Notes: generated from the letters alone by a model not told the origin. A DNA stretch of 54,584 nucleotides from Parachlamydiales bacterium (GCA_020053915.1 JAGVMG010000051.1:1-54584); one strand, 5' to 3'; positions 35,221 through 45,326 are shown, numbered from the stretch's first letter. A program made the numbers and translations.

Positions 35221-38200
35221 TCACACCGGTTGATTTGCAAGAACGGGTTTCAAATATTTTCCTGTCAGAGAAGCGGAGTTGCGGCTGAGCTCTTCGGGGG
35301 TTCCTGTGGCAATGACCTTGCCGCCGTGGACGCCGCTGCCGGGGCCCATGTCGATGAGCGTGTCGGCATTGGCGATCACATCGAGGTTGTGCTCGATGAT
35401 GACAACGGTGTTGCCTCGGTCAACCAAGGTGTGGAAGATCGAGACAAGCTTAAGGACATCTTCGCTATGCAGGCCGACGGTGGGCTCATCAAAGAGATAG
35501 AGGGTTTTTCCGGTGGAGCGTTTCGCAAGCTCGCGGCTTAAGCGCATGCGCTGCGCTTCGCCGCCGGAGAGAGTGGCGATTTCTTGCCCGAGCTGCAAGT
35601 ACCCGAGACCGACCGAGAGGAGAGTATCGAGGATGCGCATGAGTTTGGGGATGGGAGGGAGAAAGTCTCTTGCTTCTGCGACGGTCATTTGGAGAACTTG
35701 GCCAAGGTTTTTTTCTTTGGATTTGACATTGAGGCTTAACGGGGCTAACCGATAGCCATGGCACGACTCGCAGGTCACTTTGACGGGAGGAAGAAACTGC
35801 ATCGAAATCGAACGTGTGCCAAGACCCCAGCAGGTGGTGCACATCCCTTTAGGATGGTTGAAGCTGAAATGTTTCGGCTGTAATCCTCGGGCCGCGGCCT
35901 CGGGAAGAGCTGCGTAAAAATAGCGCAAGGGGGTGAGCGCATCGACATAGGTGCTAACATCGGCGCGGTTGGTGTGTCCAATCGGATTTTGATCGAGCAC
36001 AAGGAGTTTGTCGAAGGCGGCAATCCCTTGGATCTTGGCTCCTTGATAGGAGATTTCGTCTTTGATTTTTTTAGAGGAAAGAGATTGTTCCACGGCAGGG
36101 CGGAGAAGCGCGTTGATGAGTGTGGATTTTCCAGATCCCGAGACGCCGGTGATGCAGGTGAGGGTTTTGACGGGGATCTCAAGGGAAACAGATTTTAAGT
36201 TGTGCAGTGTGCCGTTTTCGAGGGTGAGCAATTGCGTACTCGTGCGTCTTTTTTTCGGAAAGGGGACATGTTTACGTCCGCTGAGGTAGGCGCCAGTAAG
36301 AGAGTTGGGGTTGTTGCAGATTTCTGTTAATGTGCCGCGTGCGCTGATTTGTCCTCCTGCTTTCCCTGCTTCTGGGCCGAAGTCGAGGATGTAGTCGGCA
36401 AGTTGGATTGTCATCGGATCATGTTCGACGAGAAGTAGAGTGTTGCCAAGATCGCACAGTTGCTTGAGAGCGGCATTAAGGCGCGCGTTATCATGGGGGT
36501 GGAGGCCGATCGTGGGTTCGTCGAGGACGTAGAGCGCGCCGGTAAGTCCTGCGCCGAGCTGGCGGGCTAAACGGATCCGTTGGGCTTCGCCGCCGCTTAA
36601 GGTAGGGGCGCTGCGATTGAGCGAGAGATAATCAAGGCCGATGGCGATCAGAAAGTGGAGGCGTTCTTTGAGCTGGCGGAGGGTTTCATCGAGGAAATGG
36701 AACTCGGGGGTGTTGAGCGGAATTTTTTCGATGAATTCCTTCGCTTGGTTGATTGGGAGAGCGCAGAGATCGGCAATCGAGAGTTTATCGATGCGGACAT
36801 TTCGAGCGAGCGGATTTAACCTGGTGCCTTGGCAGGAAGGGCAGGTATTTTGATCGAGCAATGGGAGCAGGTGCTCGCGGATTTCGGGGTTGATGCTCTT
36901 TGAGAGTTTGGCAAAGAGGGGATTGAGTCCGATCCAGCGGAGCGACAGACCCGATTTTCCAACAGGGCGCTCCTCTTTTGAGCCGTTGAGAAGAAGGTGC
37001 AATTGATGCGGCTCCATTTGCACAAAAGGGGTGTCTTCATCGATCCCTTCTGCTTTTAAAACAGAAAGAAGCGGGCTTAAGGTAAATCTTGTGGCGTTAT
37101 CCTTCCAGAGAAGCGCGATGAGGTCTAAGGGGGTGAGTTTCTGAAACCAGGGGAATCTAAAGAAGTTTGCGCCAAACTGAAACCCGAGCCCTAAACACTC
37201 GAGACACATCCCTTGTTCTGTGTTAAACGAAAAGGTGTGGGGAGTGATCGGAGAATAGGATTTTCCTGTGCTTAAGACGGCAAATGCGAGATTAAAGAAG
37301 AGATCTTCATTTTCGAGCGCCGCCACGAAGGTGTTGTTGGAGATCAAGCAGGCTTGTTCGATCGCTTCAAAGAGGCGTTTGCGCGCGCTGTCCTGAATGG
37401 TCAGGCGATCGATGACGAGAAAAAGGGCATTTTTCCGTTGTTTGTCGAAAGGGATGGGTTGATCGAGCTCGTGATATTCCCCATTTAAGCGGATTCTGAG
37501 ATACCCCTGCCGTTGCAGCTTGTCCTTGATCTCTTCAAAGGATTCACTGCGCTTGATATGAAGGGGAGAGAGGATCTGCACTCTTGTTTTTTCGGGAAGA
37601 GCTGTCAAGCGTCTTAAGACATACTCTTTACTGATCGTCTCAATTTTTTCTCCCGTCTCTGGACAGTAGGCTGTTCCCAAATGCGCAAAGAGAACGCGCA
37701 AAAAGTCGTAGGTTTCTGTCATTGTTCCGATCGTGCTGCGCGGATTGCCTGCATGGCTTTTTTGCTCGATCGCGATCGCAGGAGAGAGCCCTTCGATGAG
37801 ATCGGCTTTGGGTTTCGGCATCTGTTTGACGAACTGCCGGGCATAAGGAGAAAGAGATTCAATGTAGCGCCTTTGCCCTTCGGCGTAGACGGTCTCGAAA
37901 GCAAAAGAGCTTTTGCCAGATCCCGAAGGTCCTGTACAGAGAGTGATCTTGCCACGGGGGATTTCGACGTCGATTTTCTTTAAATTGTTCTGCTCGGCGC
38001 CTTCAATGGTGATCGCATCTAAGTAGGCTGGTTCTTCTGAGGGGACAGAAGGGGCTGAAAGCTTTTTCTTCGGAAAAAAGATCGGCTGCAGCGCATGTCC
38101 TGTGGGCGAATTGAGTTTGGCAATCTTTTCAGGGGTGCCTGTTGCAATGACCTCTCCTCCATATTTGCCCCCTTCAGGGCCTAAGTCGATCAGCCAGTCG

Positions 38201-40914
38201 GCGGTTTTGATCAGATCGATATTGTGCTCGATCACAAGGACGGTGTTTCCTTTATTGACGAGTTTTTGAAGCACGTCGATCAGTTTATGGATGTCGTGAA
38301 AGTGAAGTCCTGTGGTGGGCTCATCGAGGATATACAGGGTGTTGCCGCTAGAGGGGCGTGCGAGTTCTTTTGCGAGCTTAATCCGCTGCGCTTCTCCTCC
38401 TGAGAGAGTAGGGGAGGCTTGACCGAGCTTGATGTAGTCGAGCCCGACCGAAAGAAGGGTGTCCAGCTTTTGTTTGAGCGAGGGGATTGCGTCAAAAAAC
38501 ACAGCAGCGTCTGTGACATTCATATCGAGGATGTCAAAGATGCTTTTTCCTTTGTAGAGGATCGCAAGAGTGCTCTCGTCGAACCTCTTTCCATGGCAAT
38601 GCTCGCAAGGGGTCCATTCATCTTCCATGAAATCCATGTCGATCTTGGTCATTCCCATTCCGCCGCAATGCGGACAAGAGCCTTCCTTGACGTTGAAGCT
38701 AAATCTTCCTGGTTTATAGCCGCGCGCCACACTTTCTGGGAGCTGGCAGAAGAGATCGCGGATCTCATCGAAGAGTTTGATGTAGGTCGCAGGATTCGAG
38801 CGGGGAGTTCTTCCAATGGGGGTTTGGTCGATCGCGATCACTTTGTCGATTTGTTCAATCCCATGGAGAGCTTTGTGTTTGCCGACGGGGAGTTTTCCGT
38901 GGTGGAGGTGGTTGCACAAGGCAGGATGCAACGTGTCGCTAATCAGCGATGACTTGCCCGAGCCTGAAACTCCCGTGACAGCAACAAGCACTTTTAATGG
39001 GATTTCGACGTCAATCCCTTTGAGGTTATGATGAACGGCCTTTTCGATTTTAATCTTGCCTTGAGGCTTTCTACGCTTAGGAATTGGGATGCTCAACCGA
39101 CCAGAGAGATACGCGCCTGTGATCGATTCAGGTGCAGAAAGAAGAGTATCGATCCCTCCAAAGGCCACAATCCGGCCCCCTTTTTCTCCAGCAAGAGGTC
39201 CCACGTCGACAATGAGATCCGCTGCGCGTATCGTCTCTTCATCGTGTTCAACGACGATGACGGTATTGCCTCTATTTTTAAGCCGCTTTAAGGTTTCTAG
39301 GAGCTTTTGGTTATCCCGAGGATGCAGTCCGATGGAAGGTTCATCGAGGACATAGGTCGCGCCGACAAGGCCCGAGCCGATTTGTGAGGCGAGCCTCACC
39401 CGCTGAGCTTCTCCGCCCGAAAGTGTGGGCGCCGTCCGCTCTAAAGAGAGATAATCGAGGCCGACGCCTTTAAGGAAGTGGAGGCGCTGGGTGATCTCTT
39501 TGAGCAATTCTTCTGCGATCTGCCTTTCTTGTGAGGTCAGCTTCAGGTTTTCAAAAAACTGGAGGGCATCGTCGATCGAAAGTGCTGTCACTTCAGAAAT
39601 CCGCTTTTTCCCTAACAAAGTCGCAGCGGGATAGGGTTTAATCCGCTCTCCGTGGCAGTCGGGACAGAGGGTTTCCTGCATTAGCTCTTTCATCTTCGAG
39701 CGGTAGAGATCGCTTTCCGCTTTCTGGTACCTCTCACGGGCTTCAGCAAGAACCCCGCGCCACTGCACGTATTCGTCCCATCGGTTTTTTTTCACGGGAT
39801 GGACAAAGCGCATCCGGGTCCATTTTTTTTCCGTTCCAGAGAGGATCACCCGTTTGGCTTTTTCTGAGAGCTTTTTCCAGGGGGTGGTTACTTTAAAATC
39901 GTAGAGGCGTGCGAGATTGTCAAAGATGTTGCCGTAGCGCACTGTCGTATACGAGCTGCCGATGCTAAAACAATCCTCCGAGATAGAAAGGTCGGGATTG
40001 ACGATCAGATCGACATCGAACTCTTGGATCGATCCCAACCCTTGGCAGGTAGGACACATCCCCGACGGGTGATTAAAGGAAAAATCGTGGGGCTCGAGAG
40101 GCCCATAGGACAATCCCGATTTAGGAGAATAGGCGTTTTGAGAAAATAGGATCTCTCGACCCGATTCGACCTCTAAAATGCTTAAAATCCCTTGTCCCTG
40201 TTCCAAGCCCTGAATGACAGCTTCGTTCAAGCGTTGCTTTTCTTGGGGGCTAAGAGAGATCCGATCGATCACGAGATCGACATCGTGGGCTACTTTTCCA
40301 TCGATGGAAACTGTCTCGCTCAAGTCGATGATCTGTCCGTCGAGTCGAACGCGTGTAAACCCCTTGCGGACAAGCTCGGCAAAATCGTCTTTAAATTCCC
40401 CTTTTTTCCCCTTAGCATACGGGCTTAAGACGATCAGTTTGGACCCTTCTGGTATTTCAAAAATCGCGCGCAAAATCTGCTCAGTGCTCTGAGGGCGCAC
40501 AGGTTCTTTACTCACCGGGCAGTGAAAGATCCCCACACGCGCATAGAGCACTCGCATGAAGTCATAGACCCCCGTCATCGTCCCAACGGTCGAGCGCGGA
40601 TTTTTTCCTGCTGTCTTTTGTTCGATTGCAATGGTCGGCGATATCCCAGAAATTAGCTCGGCATCCGGTTTGGGAAGGTCCCCCAGATGGCGCCGTGCAT
40701 AGGTGGAAAGGGATTCGACATAGCGGCGCTGCCCCTCGACGTAGATTGTATCAAAAGCAAGCGATGATTTACCTGAACCGGAGACTCCTGTAAAAACGAT
40801 CAGTTGGTGATGAGGCAGGGTCAAATCGACACTCTTGAGATTGTGTACCTTTACTTTTTTTAAGACGATTTGCCCCACGCAAGAACTCCCCCTAGAGGTA
40901 TATGGAGGCTGCAT
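35221..40914 (-). CDS. uvrA: UvrABC excinuclease subunit A, double-length chlamydial form
   Basis: 1897 residues, about twice a normal UvrA, as in other Chlamydiae. It is a tandem fusion of two UvrA units, each with two ABC ATPase domains. Walker A motifs (GVSGSGKS or GPSGSGKS) lie near residues 43, 650, 995 and 1593; four LSGGEAQR signatures and DEPTxGLH Walker B motifs are present. Zinc-finger Cys pairs appear in both halves (CPTCQGLG, CPDCHGER, CPHCGGMG, CEHCHGKR; then CLECLGLG, CPSCQGTR, CTTCWGLG, CESCHGYR). The protein finds DNA lesions and loads UvrB. The normal enzyme is a homodimer; this one may work as a monomer or pseudo-dimer. Divergent from pyk. Confidence 0.98.
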   Translation of the reverse strand: MQPPYTSRGSSCVGQIVLKKVKVHNLKSVDLTLPHHQLIVFTGVSGSGKSSLAFDTIYVEGQRRYVESLSTYARRHLGDLPKPDAELISGISPTIAIEQKTAGKNPRSTVGTMTGVYDFMRVLYARVGIFHCPVSKEPVRPQSTEQILRAIFEIPEGSKLIVLSPYAKGKKGEFKDDFAELVRKGFTRVRLDGQIIDLSETVSIDGKVAHDVDLVIDRISLSPQEKQRLNEAVIQGLEQGQGILSILEVESGREILFSQNAYSPKSGLSYGPLEPHDFSFNHPSGMCPTCQGLGSIQEFDVDLIVNPDLSISEDCFSIGSSYTTVRYGNIFDNLARLYDFKVTTPWKKLSEKAKRVILSGTEKKWTRMRFVHPVKKNRWDEYVQWRGVLAEARERYQKAESDLYRSKMKELMQETLCPDCHGERIKPYPAATLLGKKRISEVTALSIDDALQFFENLKLTSQERQIAEELLKEITQRLHFLKGVGLDYLSLERTAPTLSGGEAQRVRLASQIGSGLVGATYVLDEPSIGLHPRDNQKLLETLKRLKNRGNTVIVVEHDEETIRAADLIVDVGPLAGEKGGRIVAFGGIDTLLSAPESITGAYLSGRLSIPIPKRRKPQGKIKIEKAVHHNLKGIDVEIPLKVLVAVTGVSGSGKSSLISDTLHPALCNHLHHGKLPVGKHKALHGIEQIDKVIAIDQTPIGRTPRSNPATYIKLFDEIRDLFCQLPESVARGYKPGRFSFNVKEGSCPHCGGMGMTKIDMDFMEDEWTPCEHCHGKRFDESTLAILYKGKSIFDILDMNVTDAAVFFDAIPSLKQKLDTLLSVGLDYIKLGQASPTLSGGEAQRIKLAKELARPSSGNTLYILDEPTTGLHFHDIHKLIDVLQKLVNKGNTVLVIEHNIDLIKTADWLIDLGPEGGKYGGEVIATGTPEKIAKLNSPTGHALQPIFFPKKKLSAPSVPSEEPAYLDAITIEGAEQNNLKKIDVEIPRGKITLCTGPSGSGKSSFAFETVYAEGQRRYIESLSPYARQFVKQMPKPKADLIEGLSPAIAIEQKSHAGNPRSTIGTMTETYDFLRVLFAHLGTAYCPETGEKIETISKEYVLRRLTALPEKTRVQILSPLHIKRSESFEEIKDKLQRQGYLRIRLNGEYHELDQPIPFDKQRKNALFLVIDRLTIQDSARKRLFEAIEQACLISNNTFVAALENEDLFFNLAFAVLSTGKSYSPITPHTFSFNTEQGMCLECLGLGFQFGANFFRFPWFQKLTPLDLIALLWKDNATRFTLSPLLSVLKAEGIDEDTPFVQMEPHQLHLLLNGSKEERPVGKSGLSLRWIGLNPLFAKLSKSINPEIREHLLPLLDQNTCPSCQGTRLNPLARNVRIDKLSIADLCALPINQAKEFIEKIPLNTPEFHFLDETLRQLKERLHFLIAIGLDYLSLNRSAPTLSGGEAQRIRLARQLGAGLTGALYVLDEPTIGLHPHDNARLNAALKQLCDLGNTLLLVEHDPMTIQLADYILDFGPEAGKAGGQISARGTLTEICNNPNSLTGAYLSGRKHVPFPKKRRTSTQLLTLENGTLHNLKSVSLEIPVKTLTCITGVSGSGKSTLINALLRPAVEQSLSSKKIKDEISYQGAKIQGIAAFDKLLVLDQNPIGHTNRADVSTYVDALTPLRYFYAALPEAAARGLQPKHFSFNHPKGMCTTCWGLGTRSISMQFLPPVKVTCESCHGYRLAPLSLNVKSKEKNLGQVLQMTVAEARDFLPPIPKLMRILDTLLSVGLGYLQLGQEIATLSGGEAQRMRLSRELAKRSTGKTLYLFDEPTVGLHSEDVLKLVSIFHTLVDRGNTVVIIEHNLDVIANADTLIDMGPGSGVHGGKVIATGTPEELSRNSASLTGKYLKPVLANQPV

Positions 40915-40946
40915 TGTCTCAGATCTGCGATTTTTTTGCTCTTCTC

Positions 40947-40975
40947 TTGAGGAGAATTTCAGATAGCGCTAGGAT
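40947..40975 (+). promoter_or_regulatory. Probable pyk promoter
   Basis: TTGAGG (40947-40952), 17-base spacer, TAGGAT (40970-40975), placing the start about 25 bases before the pyk ATG. The only good match in the 92-base uvrA-pyk divergent gap. Confidence 0.5.
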
Positions 40976-41006
40976 CACATTTGGGACATAGGGAGAAACA
41001 GACGGC

Positions 41007-42764
41007 ATGCAGACGCGGACAAAAATTATTTGTACGATTGGACCAGCGGTTAACACCTACGAGAAAATTCTTGAGCTAATCCATGCGGGTATGAATGTGG
41101 CGCGTCTCAATTTTAGCCATGGAACCCATGCAGATCACCTCAAGGTGATCGAGGCGTTGAAACAAGCCCGCACCGAAAAATCGGTTCCGCTTGCCATTAT
41201 GCTAGATACCAAAGGCCCAGAGATTCGGATCGGCAAAGTGAAAGACGGGAAGATGGCTCTTGTCGCCGGCCAGAAACTCCTGCTTGTCAAACAAGAGATT
41301 GAGGGGGATTTTTCGCAGCTCCAGGTCCATCCGGCTGTTGTTTTTGACAAGCTCGAGGTCGGAGTGAAGGTGCTTTTCGACGATGGGTACATCACCTCCA
41401 CTGTCGTCGAAGTGCGTCCAGAGGGTACCGTTGTTGAAATCCATAATTCGGGGATCTTAAAGAGTCAAAAAGGGGTTAACATTCCCGGTGTCGATATCGA
41501 TCTTCCCGCGATGACCCCACAAGATATCGAAGATATCATTTTCGGTTGCACTCACGATATCGACCTGATCGCTGCCTCCTTTATCCGCTCGGCAGAGCAT
41601 GTTTTGGAGATCAAACGGCTTCTTGCAAACCAAAAAAAACAAGATATTCTCGTCATTGCTAAAATTGAAAATAGCCTTGGTGTGCGCAACTTTGACAGCA
41701 TTCTTCAAGTGGCAGACGGTGTTATGGTCGCACGAGGAGATTTAGGAGTGGAACTTCCGCTTAAGCAAGTCCCGCGGTTGCAGAAAATGATGATCCGGAA
41801 ATGTACCCAAGCCGCAAAACCTGTCATCACAGCAACGCAAATGCTCGAGTCGATGATCCAAAACCCCAGACCAACGCGCGCTGAGGTTTCCGATGTGGCC
41901 AATGCCATTTACGATAGCACTTCTGCCGTCATGCTCTCAGGAGAGACTGCCGTCGGGCTGTACGCAATCGACGCAGTGAAAATGATGAAGAGCATCGTAA
42001 GAGAAACCGAAAAAGACTTTGCCTATCGCGATTTTTTCCTGCACCTTGGAAAAACGGATTTTAACGATATTTCCAATTCCGTCGCTCTCGCCACTGTGAA
42101 AACAGCCTACAGTTCTCATGCCAAAGCGATTTTTGTCTTTACGAGCAGCGGTCTTACCATGCGCCTCGTTTCGGGCTTTCGTCCTGAGATGCCGATTATT
42201 GCGCTCACGCCTAGCCTTAAACGATTCCATCAGATGGCGCTCATGTGGGGCGTGATCCCAGTTCCCTGTTTTGCCGTCCAAAATAGCGAAGAAGCGTTTA
42301 CTTACACGAGCACTCAAGCGCTGCGGATGAACCTCGTTCAAGAAGGGGATTTAGTGGTTGTAACGGCAGGCTCTCCCTTCGGAGTGAGTGGAACGACCAA
42401 CATGATGCTTGTCGAAAGCATCGGAAATGTGCTTGTCCGCGGACAACCGTTTCAAGGGAAAAGAGTCTATGGAAAAGTGGCCCTTTTGCACTCTGTAGAT
42501 GAAAAACAAGAAACTTCTGCCCAAGATCGGATTGTGGTGATCACCCGCTGTGATGAGACCTATCTTCCTTCTCTTAAAAAAGCGATCGGCATCATCTTAC
42601 AAAATAGCCCGGAAGATCTCTCTTCAGAGCATTATGCAAGACAATTTGCTCACCTCTTAAATCTGCCCGTCCTCGTGCGCGCAGATGGCGCCATGGGCTT
42701 ACTGCACGAGGATCAGCAAGTGCTTCTCGATCCAGAAAAAGGCGTCGTTTTTAAGCATGCTTAG
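41007..42764 (+). CDS. pyk: Pyruvate kinase with extra C-terminal domain
   Basis: 585 residues. The barrel core has RTKIICTIGPA, MLDTKGPEIRIG, the active-site signature VIAKIENSLGVRNFD (Lys in IAKIEN) and MVARGDLGVELP. It transfers phosphate from phosphoenolpyruvate to ADP, the last step of glycolysis. After the regulatory domain (to about 475) an extra stretch of about 110 residues follows (GKVALLHSVDEKQ, TRCDETYLPSLKKAIGII), as in other chlamydial and some Bacillus enzymes. Its 3' end overlaps the convergent unknown gene by 14 bases. Confidence 0.97.
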   Translation: MQTRTKIICTIGPAVNTYEKILELIHAGMNVARLNFSHGTHADHLKVIEALKQARTEKSVPLAIMLDTKGPEIRIGKVKDGKMALVAGQKLLLVKQEIEGDFSQLQVHPAVVFDKLEVGVKVLFDDGYITSTVVEVRPEGTVVEIHNSGILKSQKGVNIPGVDIDLPAMTPQDIEDIIFGCTHDIDLIAASFIRSAEHVLEIKRLLANQKKQDILVIAKIENSLGVRNFDSILQVADGVMVARGDLGVELPLKQVPRLQKMMIRKCTQAAKPVITATQMLESMIQNPRPTRAEVSDVANAIYDSTSAVMLSGETAVGLYAIDAVKMMKSIVRETEKDFAYRDFFLHLGKTDFNDISNSVALATVKTAYSSHAKAIFVFTSSGLTMRLVSGFRPEMPIIALTPSLKRFHQMALMWGVIPVPCFAVQNSEEAFTYTSTQALRMNLVQEGDLVVVTAGSPFGVSGTTNMMLVESIGNVLVRGQPFQGKRVYGKVALLHSVDEKQETSAQDRIVVITRCDETYLPSLKKAIGIILQNSPEDLSSEHYARQFAHLLNLPVLVRADGAMGLLHEDQQVLLDPEKGVVFKHA

Positions 42765-43080
42765 AGAGGAACTTCTCGATATTGCTCGAAGCCTCTTGCA
42801 ATGCCGTTAAAAACGCGATTCTTTGCATCTGCGCTGTCATCACAGGAACTTCTGTTAAATCGATAATCGCTGTTTTCAGAAAACGCTCATCTGGAGACGT
42901 TTTAGAGCGGTATTTATTGAGGAAATCGATCAGTTCTTCTGCGCAAAACTCAATTTCTTCTCGAGTTGGGGTGTAGTCTGATTTCCTGTGCATATGGGAA
43001 ATCATTGTATCGATTTGATTCTTAATTCTTAAAACTTCCACGTGAAGGTGGGAATGCTTGGGTGCTGGGGCAGCTGCCAT
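42751..43080 (-). CDS. Small soluble protein, unknown
   Basis: 109 residues, helical and charged, no signal peptide or membrane segment. Begins MAAAPAPKHSHLHVEVLR and contains DYTPTREEIEFCAEELIDFL. Ribosome-binding site AAGGAGAG lies four to five bases before the ATG, which supports expression. Convergent with pyk and overlapping its last 14 bases. No family recognised; the upstream gap (43081-43181) is very AT-rich and should hold its promoter. Confidence 0.7.
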   Translation of the reverse strand: MAAAPAPKHSHLHVEVLRIKNQIDTMISHMHRKSDYTPTREEIEFCAEELIDFLNKYRSKTSPDERFLKTAIIDLTEVPVMTAQMQRIAFLTALQEASSNIEKFLSKHA

Positions 43081-43181
43081 ATGACTCTCCTTAAAATTAG
43101 AGCTCTTTCATATCTTTATTATTTTAATAAAACGAATTAAATTACAATACAATTAATAAAGTGTAATTATTCGTAATTAAC

Positions 43182-43892
43182 TTAATATAGTAATTGCAAG
43201 AGACTTAAGCCCGTGATCGCAGCTGTGTCTGTCCTAAGAATATTGGAATGAAGTTTGACGCCATGAGCCCCAAGCGTACCTTGCACATGGGAAACTTCTC
43301 TCTGATCGAACCCGCTTTCAGGTCCAATGAAAAGAACGACAGGAGAATGCTCTGGCAAAGGAGTCGAATGCTGCCAAAGCCAAGGAGCCTTCGCCGAAGT
43401 GTCCCCAAAGAAAAGGGTTCCTGGGCATTCTTTCCATTGAACAAGTGGGGATTTAAGTGAAATTACTGGCAGATCGAGCCTGCCGCATTGCTTCATCGCC
43501 GCAATAAGGATCTGCTCCATGCGCTTGTGTTGGTTTGGGCTAAACGTCTCCTTTTCACTGAGCATCCCAGGAAAGAGCCAAAATTCGGTCACCCCAAGTT
43601 CTGTTCCCTTTTCCAAAATCATTTCCAGACGGTTCAACCGAGGAATTCCCTGGGCTAAAATTACAGGGCGTTTGGGGGGAGGTCCATGGATAACACGCGT
43701 AATTTCCAGCTCGACATGCCTCTTCCCAATGGTGGTAATTTTAGCTTCGGCAAGCGCATTCTTTCCGTTAACAAGCTCGATCTCATCTCCCTCACGCGCC
43801 CGCATCACCCGGCATAAATGGTGAAATTCTGTCTCTTCCAGCGTGACCCTGTCATCCAGTGGCTGATCGGTGAAAAAACGCTCATGGGGCAT
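43182..43892 (-). CDS. rsmE: 16S rRNA m3U1498 methyltransferase
   Basis: 236 residues from the ATG at 43892; a GTG four codons upstream is less likely. N-terminal PUA-like domain (VTLEETEFHHLCRVMRAREG) and C-terminal SPOUT domain with the knot motifs LFIGPESGFDQREV and LHSNILRTDTAAITGLSLLQ (usual form LGxxILRxETA). It methylates U1498 of 16S rRNA. The start lies within the last 11 bases of the acyltransferase gene, so the two are probably coupled. Confidence 0.94.
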   Translation of the reverse strand: MPHERFFTDQPLDDRVTLEETEFHHLCRVMRAREGDEIELVNGKNALAEAKITTIGKRHVELEITRVIHGPPPKRPVILAQGIPRLNRLEMILEKGTELGVTEFWLFPGMLSEKETFSPNQHKRMEQILIAAMKQCGRLDLPVISLKSPLVQWKECPGTLFFGDTSAKAPWLWQHSTPLPEHSPVVLFIGPESGFDQREVSHVQGTLGAHGVKLHSNILRTDTAAITGLSLLQLLY

Positions 43893-45162
43893 GACACACC
43901 GCACCTTTCAAATGGCAGCCAAGCGGCTCATCCGCTGCACATCCGCTCAAGTCTTTTAACTCTTGTAAGTCGATCACCTTTACGGCAGAAAGACGCTTAA
44001 AATGCTTCTCCACAGGTTTGTAACCGCTGAAATTGTACACAAGCTTGAATTGATCCTCAGGAACAAGTAGATCTGTAAGATCAGAATAAGCGCGGACCTC
44101 CACATCATCTAACAGGCCCAAGTGCGCATATTCTTTCGGCACAAAAAGTGTGATAAATTCTAAAGGATAGATCTCGCGGAATACCGGTAAAAGCTTTCGA
44201 ATTTCTTCAAATAACCCTTTCTCTTGCGGCATCATAATGCACATGCATTCTTGCCGAAACGTGCGTTTGACTTTATCGAGAGTTTGTTGCTTCCAGCGGT
44301 TGTGCGCCCAGAGCCATTGTTCTGGAATTTCTCGGATACTCTCTTCTAAAATACCAAGAGCTTCGCGCATCATCCGGTCCACTTCAGATTGGAGCGGCGC
44401 TTCAAGATTTGGCCAAATCGGATCGGAATAACGGATCCGGTATTTGCCTCCCACTCTTCGTGTCATCGCTACCATAATCGGTGAGCCGGTGCGGTAAGAG
44501 AGAATCGCTGCAATTGGCGATGTCCAAGCCGTTCTGCCAAAGAAAGGGGAAGAGAACCCGCTATCCGGCCGTCCTTGGTCGCCCACGATCCCCAGAAATG
44601 CACCTTGCTTGAGTCCACGTAGTCCTTCCTTGATTGCTTGGCTAGGTGTAATGATCTTGCCTCCATACTTCTGACGGATTCCGAGCACCCACTGATAGAG
44701 TAGAGCATTCTTCACTGGCCGGCCAATCGCAACGCCTGGCTTTCTACTCGTCCCTTCCAAAAACAACACTTCCCAGTTCGCTTGGTGTCCGCAGAAAAAG
44801 ATCACCGGCTTTCCCTCTTTCATTAACTTATCAGCGAGTTCCGGATTGTCACAGCTCGCGATCTTTTCAATCTTTTGTTCCGCATCAAACTTCGCATATT
44901 CCAAACAAGTGATCATCAAGTTTTCAAACGAAGCCTTCGCGATCCTTACTCGTTCCTCGCGCGTCAGTCCCAAACTCGTCGCAAGGCTCAAATTGCTCAG
45001 TGTTCGTTTACGAAATTTTGGCAGGACATGATAAGCGATTCGCCCCAGCCAAGAACCCAGCTTGTGAATAGCAGAATAGGGGAGGAACTGGATCGGCCAT
45101 GTGACGGCTCGGATCATGAGGTAGGAGGCCTTGTGGCTGACCATTGGATTTCCCAGATACAT
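43882..45162 (-). CDS. htrB: Lipid A biosynthesis acyltransferase (HtrB/LpxL family) with C-terminal extension
   Basis: 426 residues. The first 300 form the LpxL/HtrB-type acyltransferase: membrane-proximal N-terminus, catalytic FFCGHQANWEVLF (HxxxxE), GVAIGRPVKN, and GDQGRPDSGFSSPFFGR; WLWAHNRWK closes the domain. It adds a secondary acyl chain to lipid A at the inner membrane. The last 120 residues (from CMCIMMPQEKGLFEE) are an extra domain not found in the E. coli enzyme but, from memory, present in chlamydial homologues; it looks like the first half of a GT9-type fold. Followed by rsmE with overlap. Confidence 0.92.
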   Translation of the reverse strand: MYLGNPMVSHKASYLMIRAVTWPIQFLPYSAIHKLGSWLGRIAYHVLPKFRKRTLSNLSLATSLGLTREERVRIAKASFENLMITCLEYAKFDAEQKIEKIASCDNPELADKLMKEGKPVIFFCGHQANWEVLFLEGTSRKPGVAIGRPVKNALLYQWVLGIRQKYGGKIITPSQAIKEGLRGLKQGAFLGIVGDQGRPDSGFSSPFFGRTAWTSPIAAILSYRTGSPIMVAMTRRVGGKYRIRYSDPIWPNLEAPLQSEVDRMMREALGILEESIREIPEQWLWAHNRWKQQTLDKVKRTFRQECMCIMMPQEKGLFEEIRKLLPVFREIYPLEFITLFVPKEYAHLGLLDDVEVRAYSDLTDLLVPEDQFKLVYNFSGYKPVEKHFKRLSAVKVIDLQELKDLSGCAADEPLGCHLKGAVCHAP

Positions 45163-45267
45163 TTAATTTGAAGTTGAGACAAATGATACCACGTTTACAG
45201 AAAAATGCCTAGCTGACACTTTGCCCATGGTGTCAATGAGTACAAATAGTCGGTGCTAGGGAAATAT

Positions 45268-45296
45268 TTGACTTGTTCTATTTTCTATTTTAATCT
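45268..45296 (+). promoter_or_regulatory. Strong promoter match for the gene at 45327
   Basis: TTGACT (45268-45273), 17-base spacer, TAATCT (45291-45296). Transcription would begin near 45303, which excludes the in-frame TTG at 45297 as the start codon and supports the ATG at 45327. Confidence 0.65.
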
Positions 45297-45326
45297 TTGA
45301 AGGCAGTATTACGACTAAAGATACAT

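Noticed and set aside
35221-40914. UvrA length as a possible assembly duplication
   Set aside because: The two halves differ clearly in sequence, and a double UvrA is established for Chlamydiae.
45212-45233. TGACAC/GTGTCA hairpin in the divergent gap before 45327
   Set aside because: Only six pairs with a ten-base loop; could easily be chance, and the gene has a good promoter without it.
45297-45326. TTG start for the unknown protein at 45327
   Set aside because: It directly follows the proposed -10 and would precede the transcription start.
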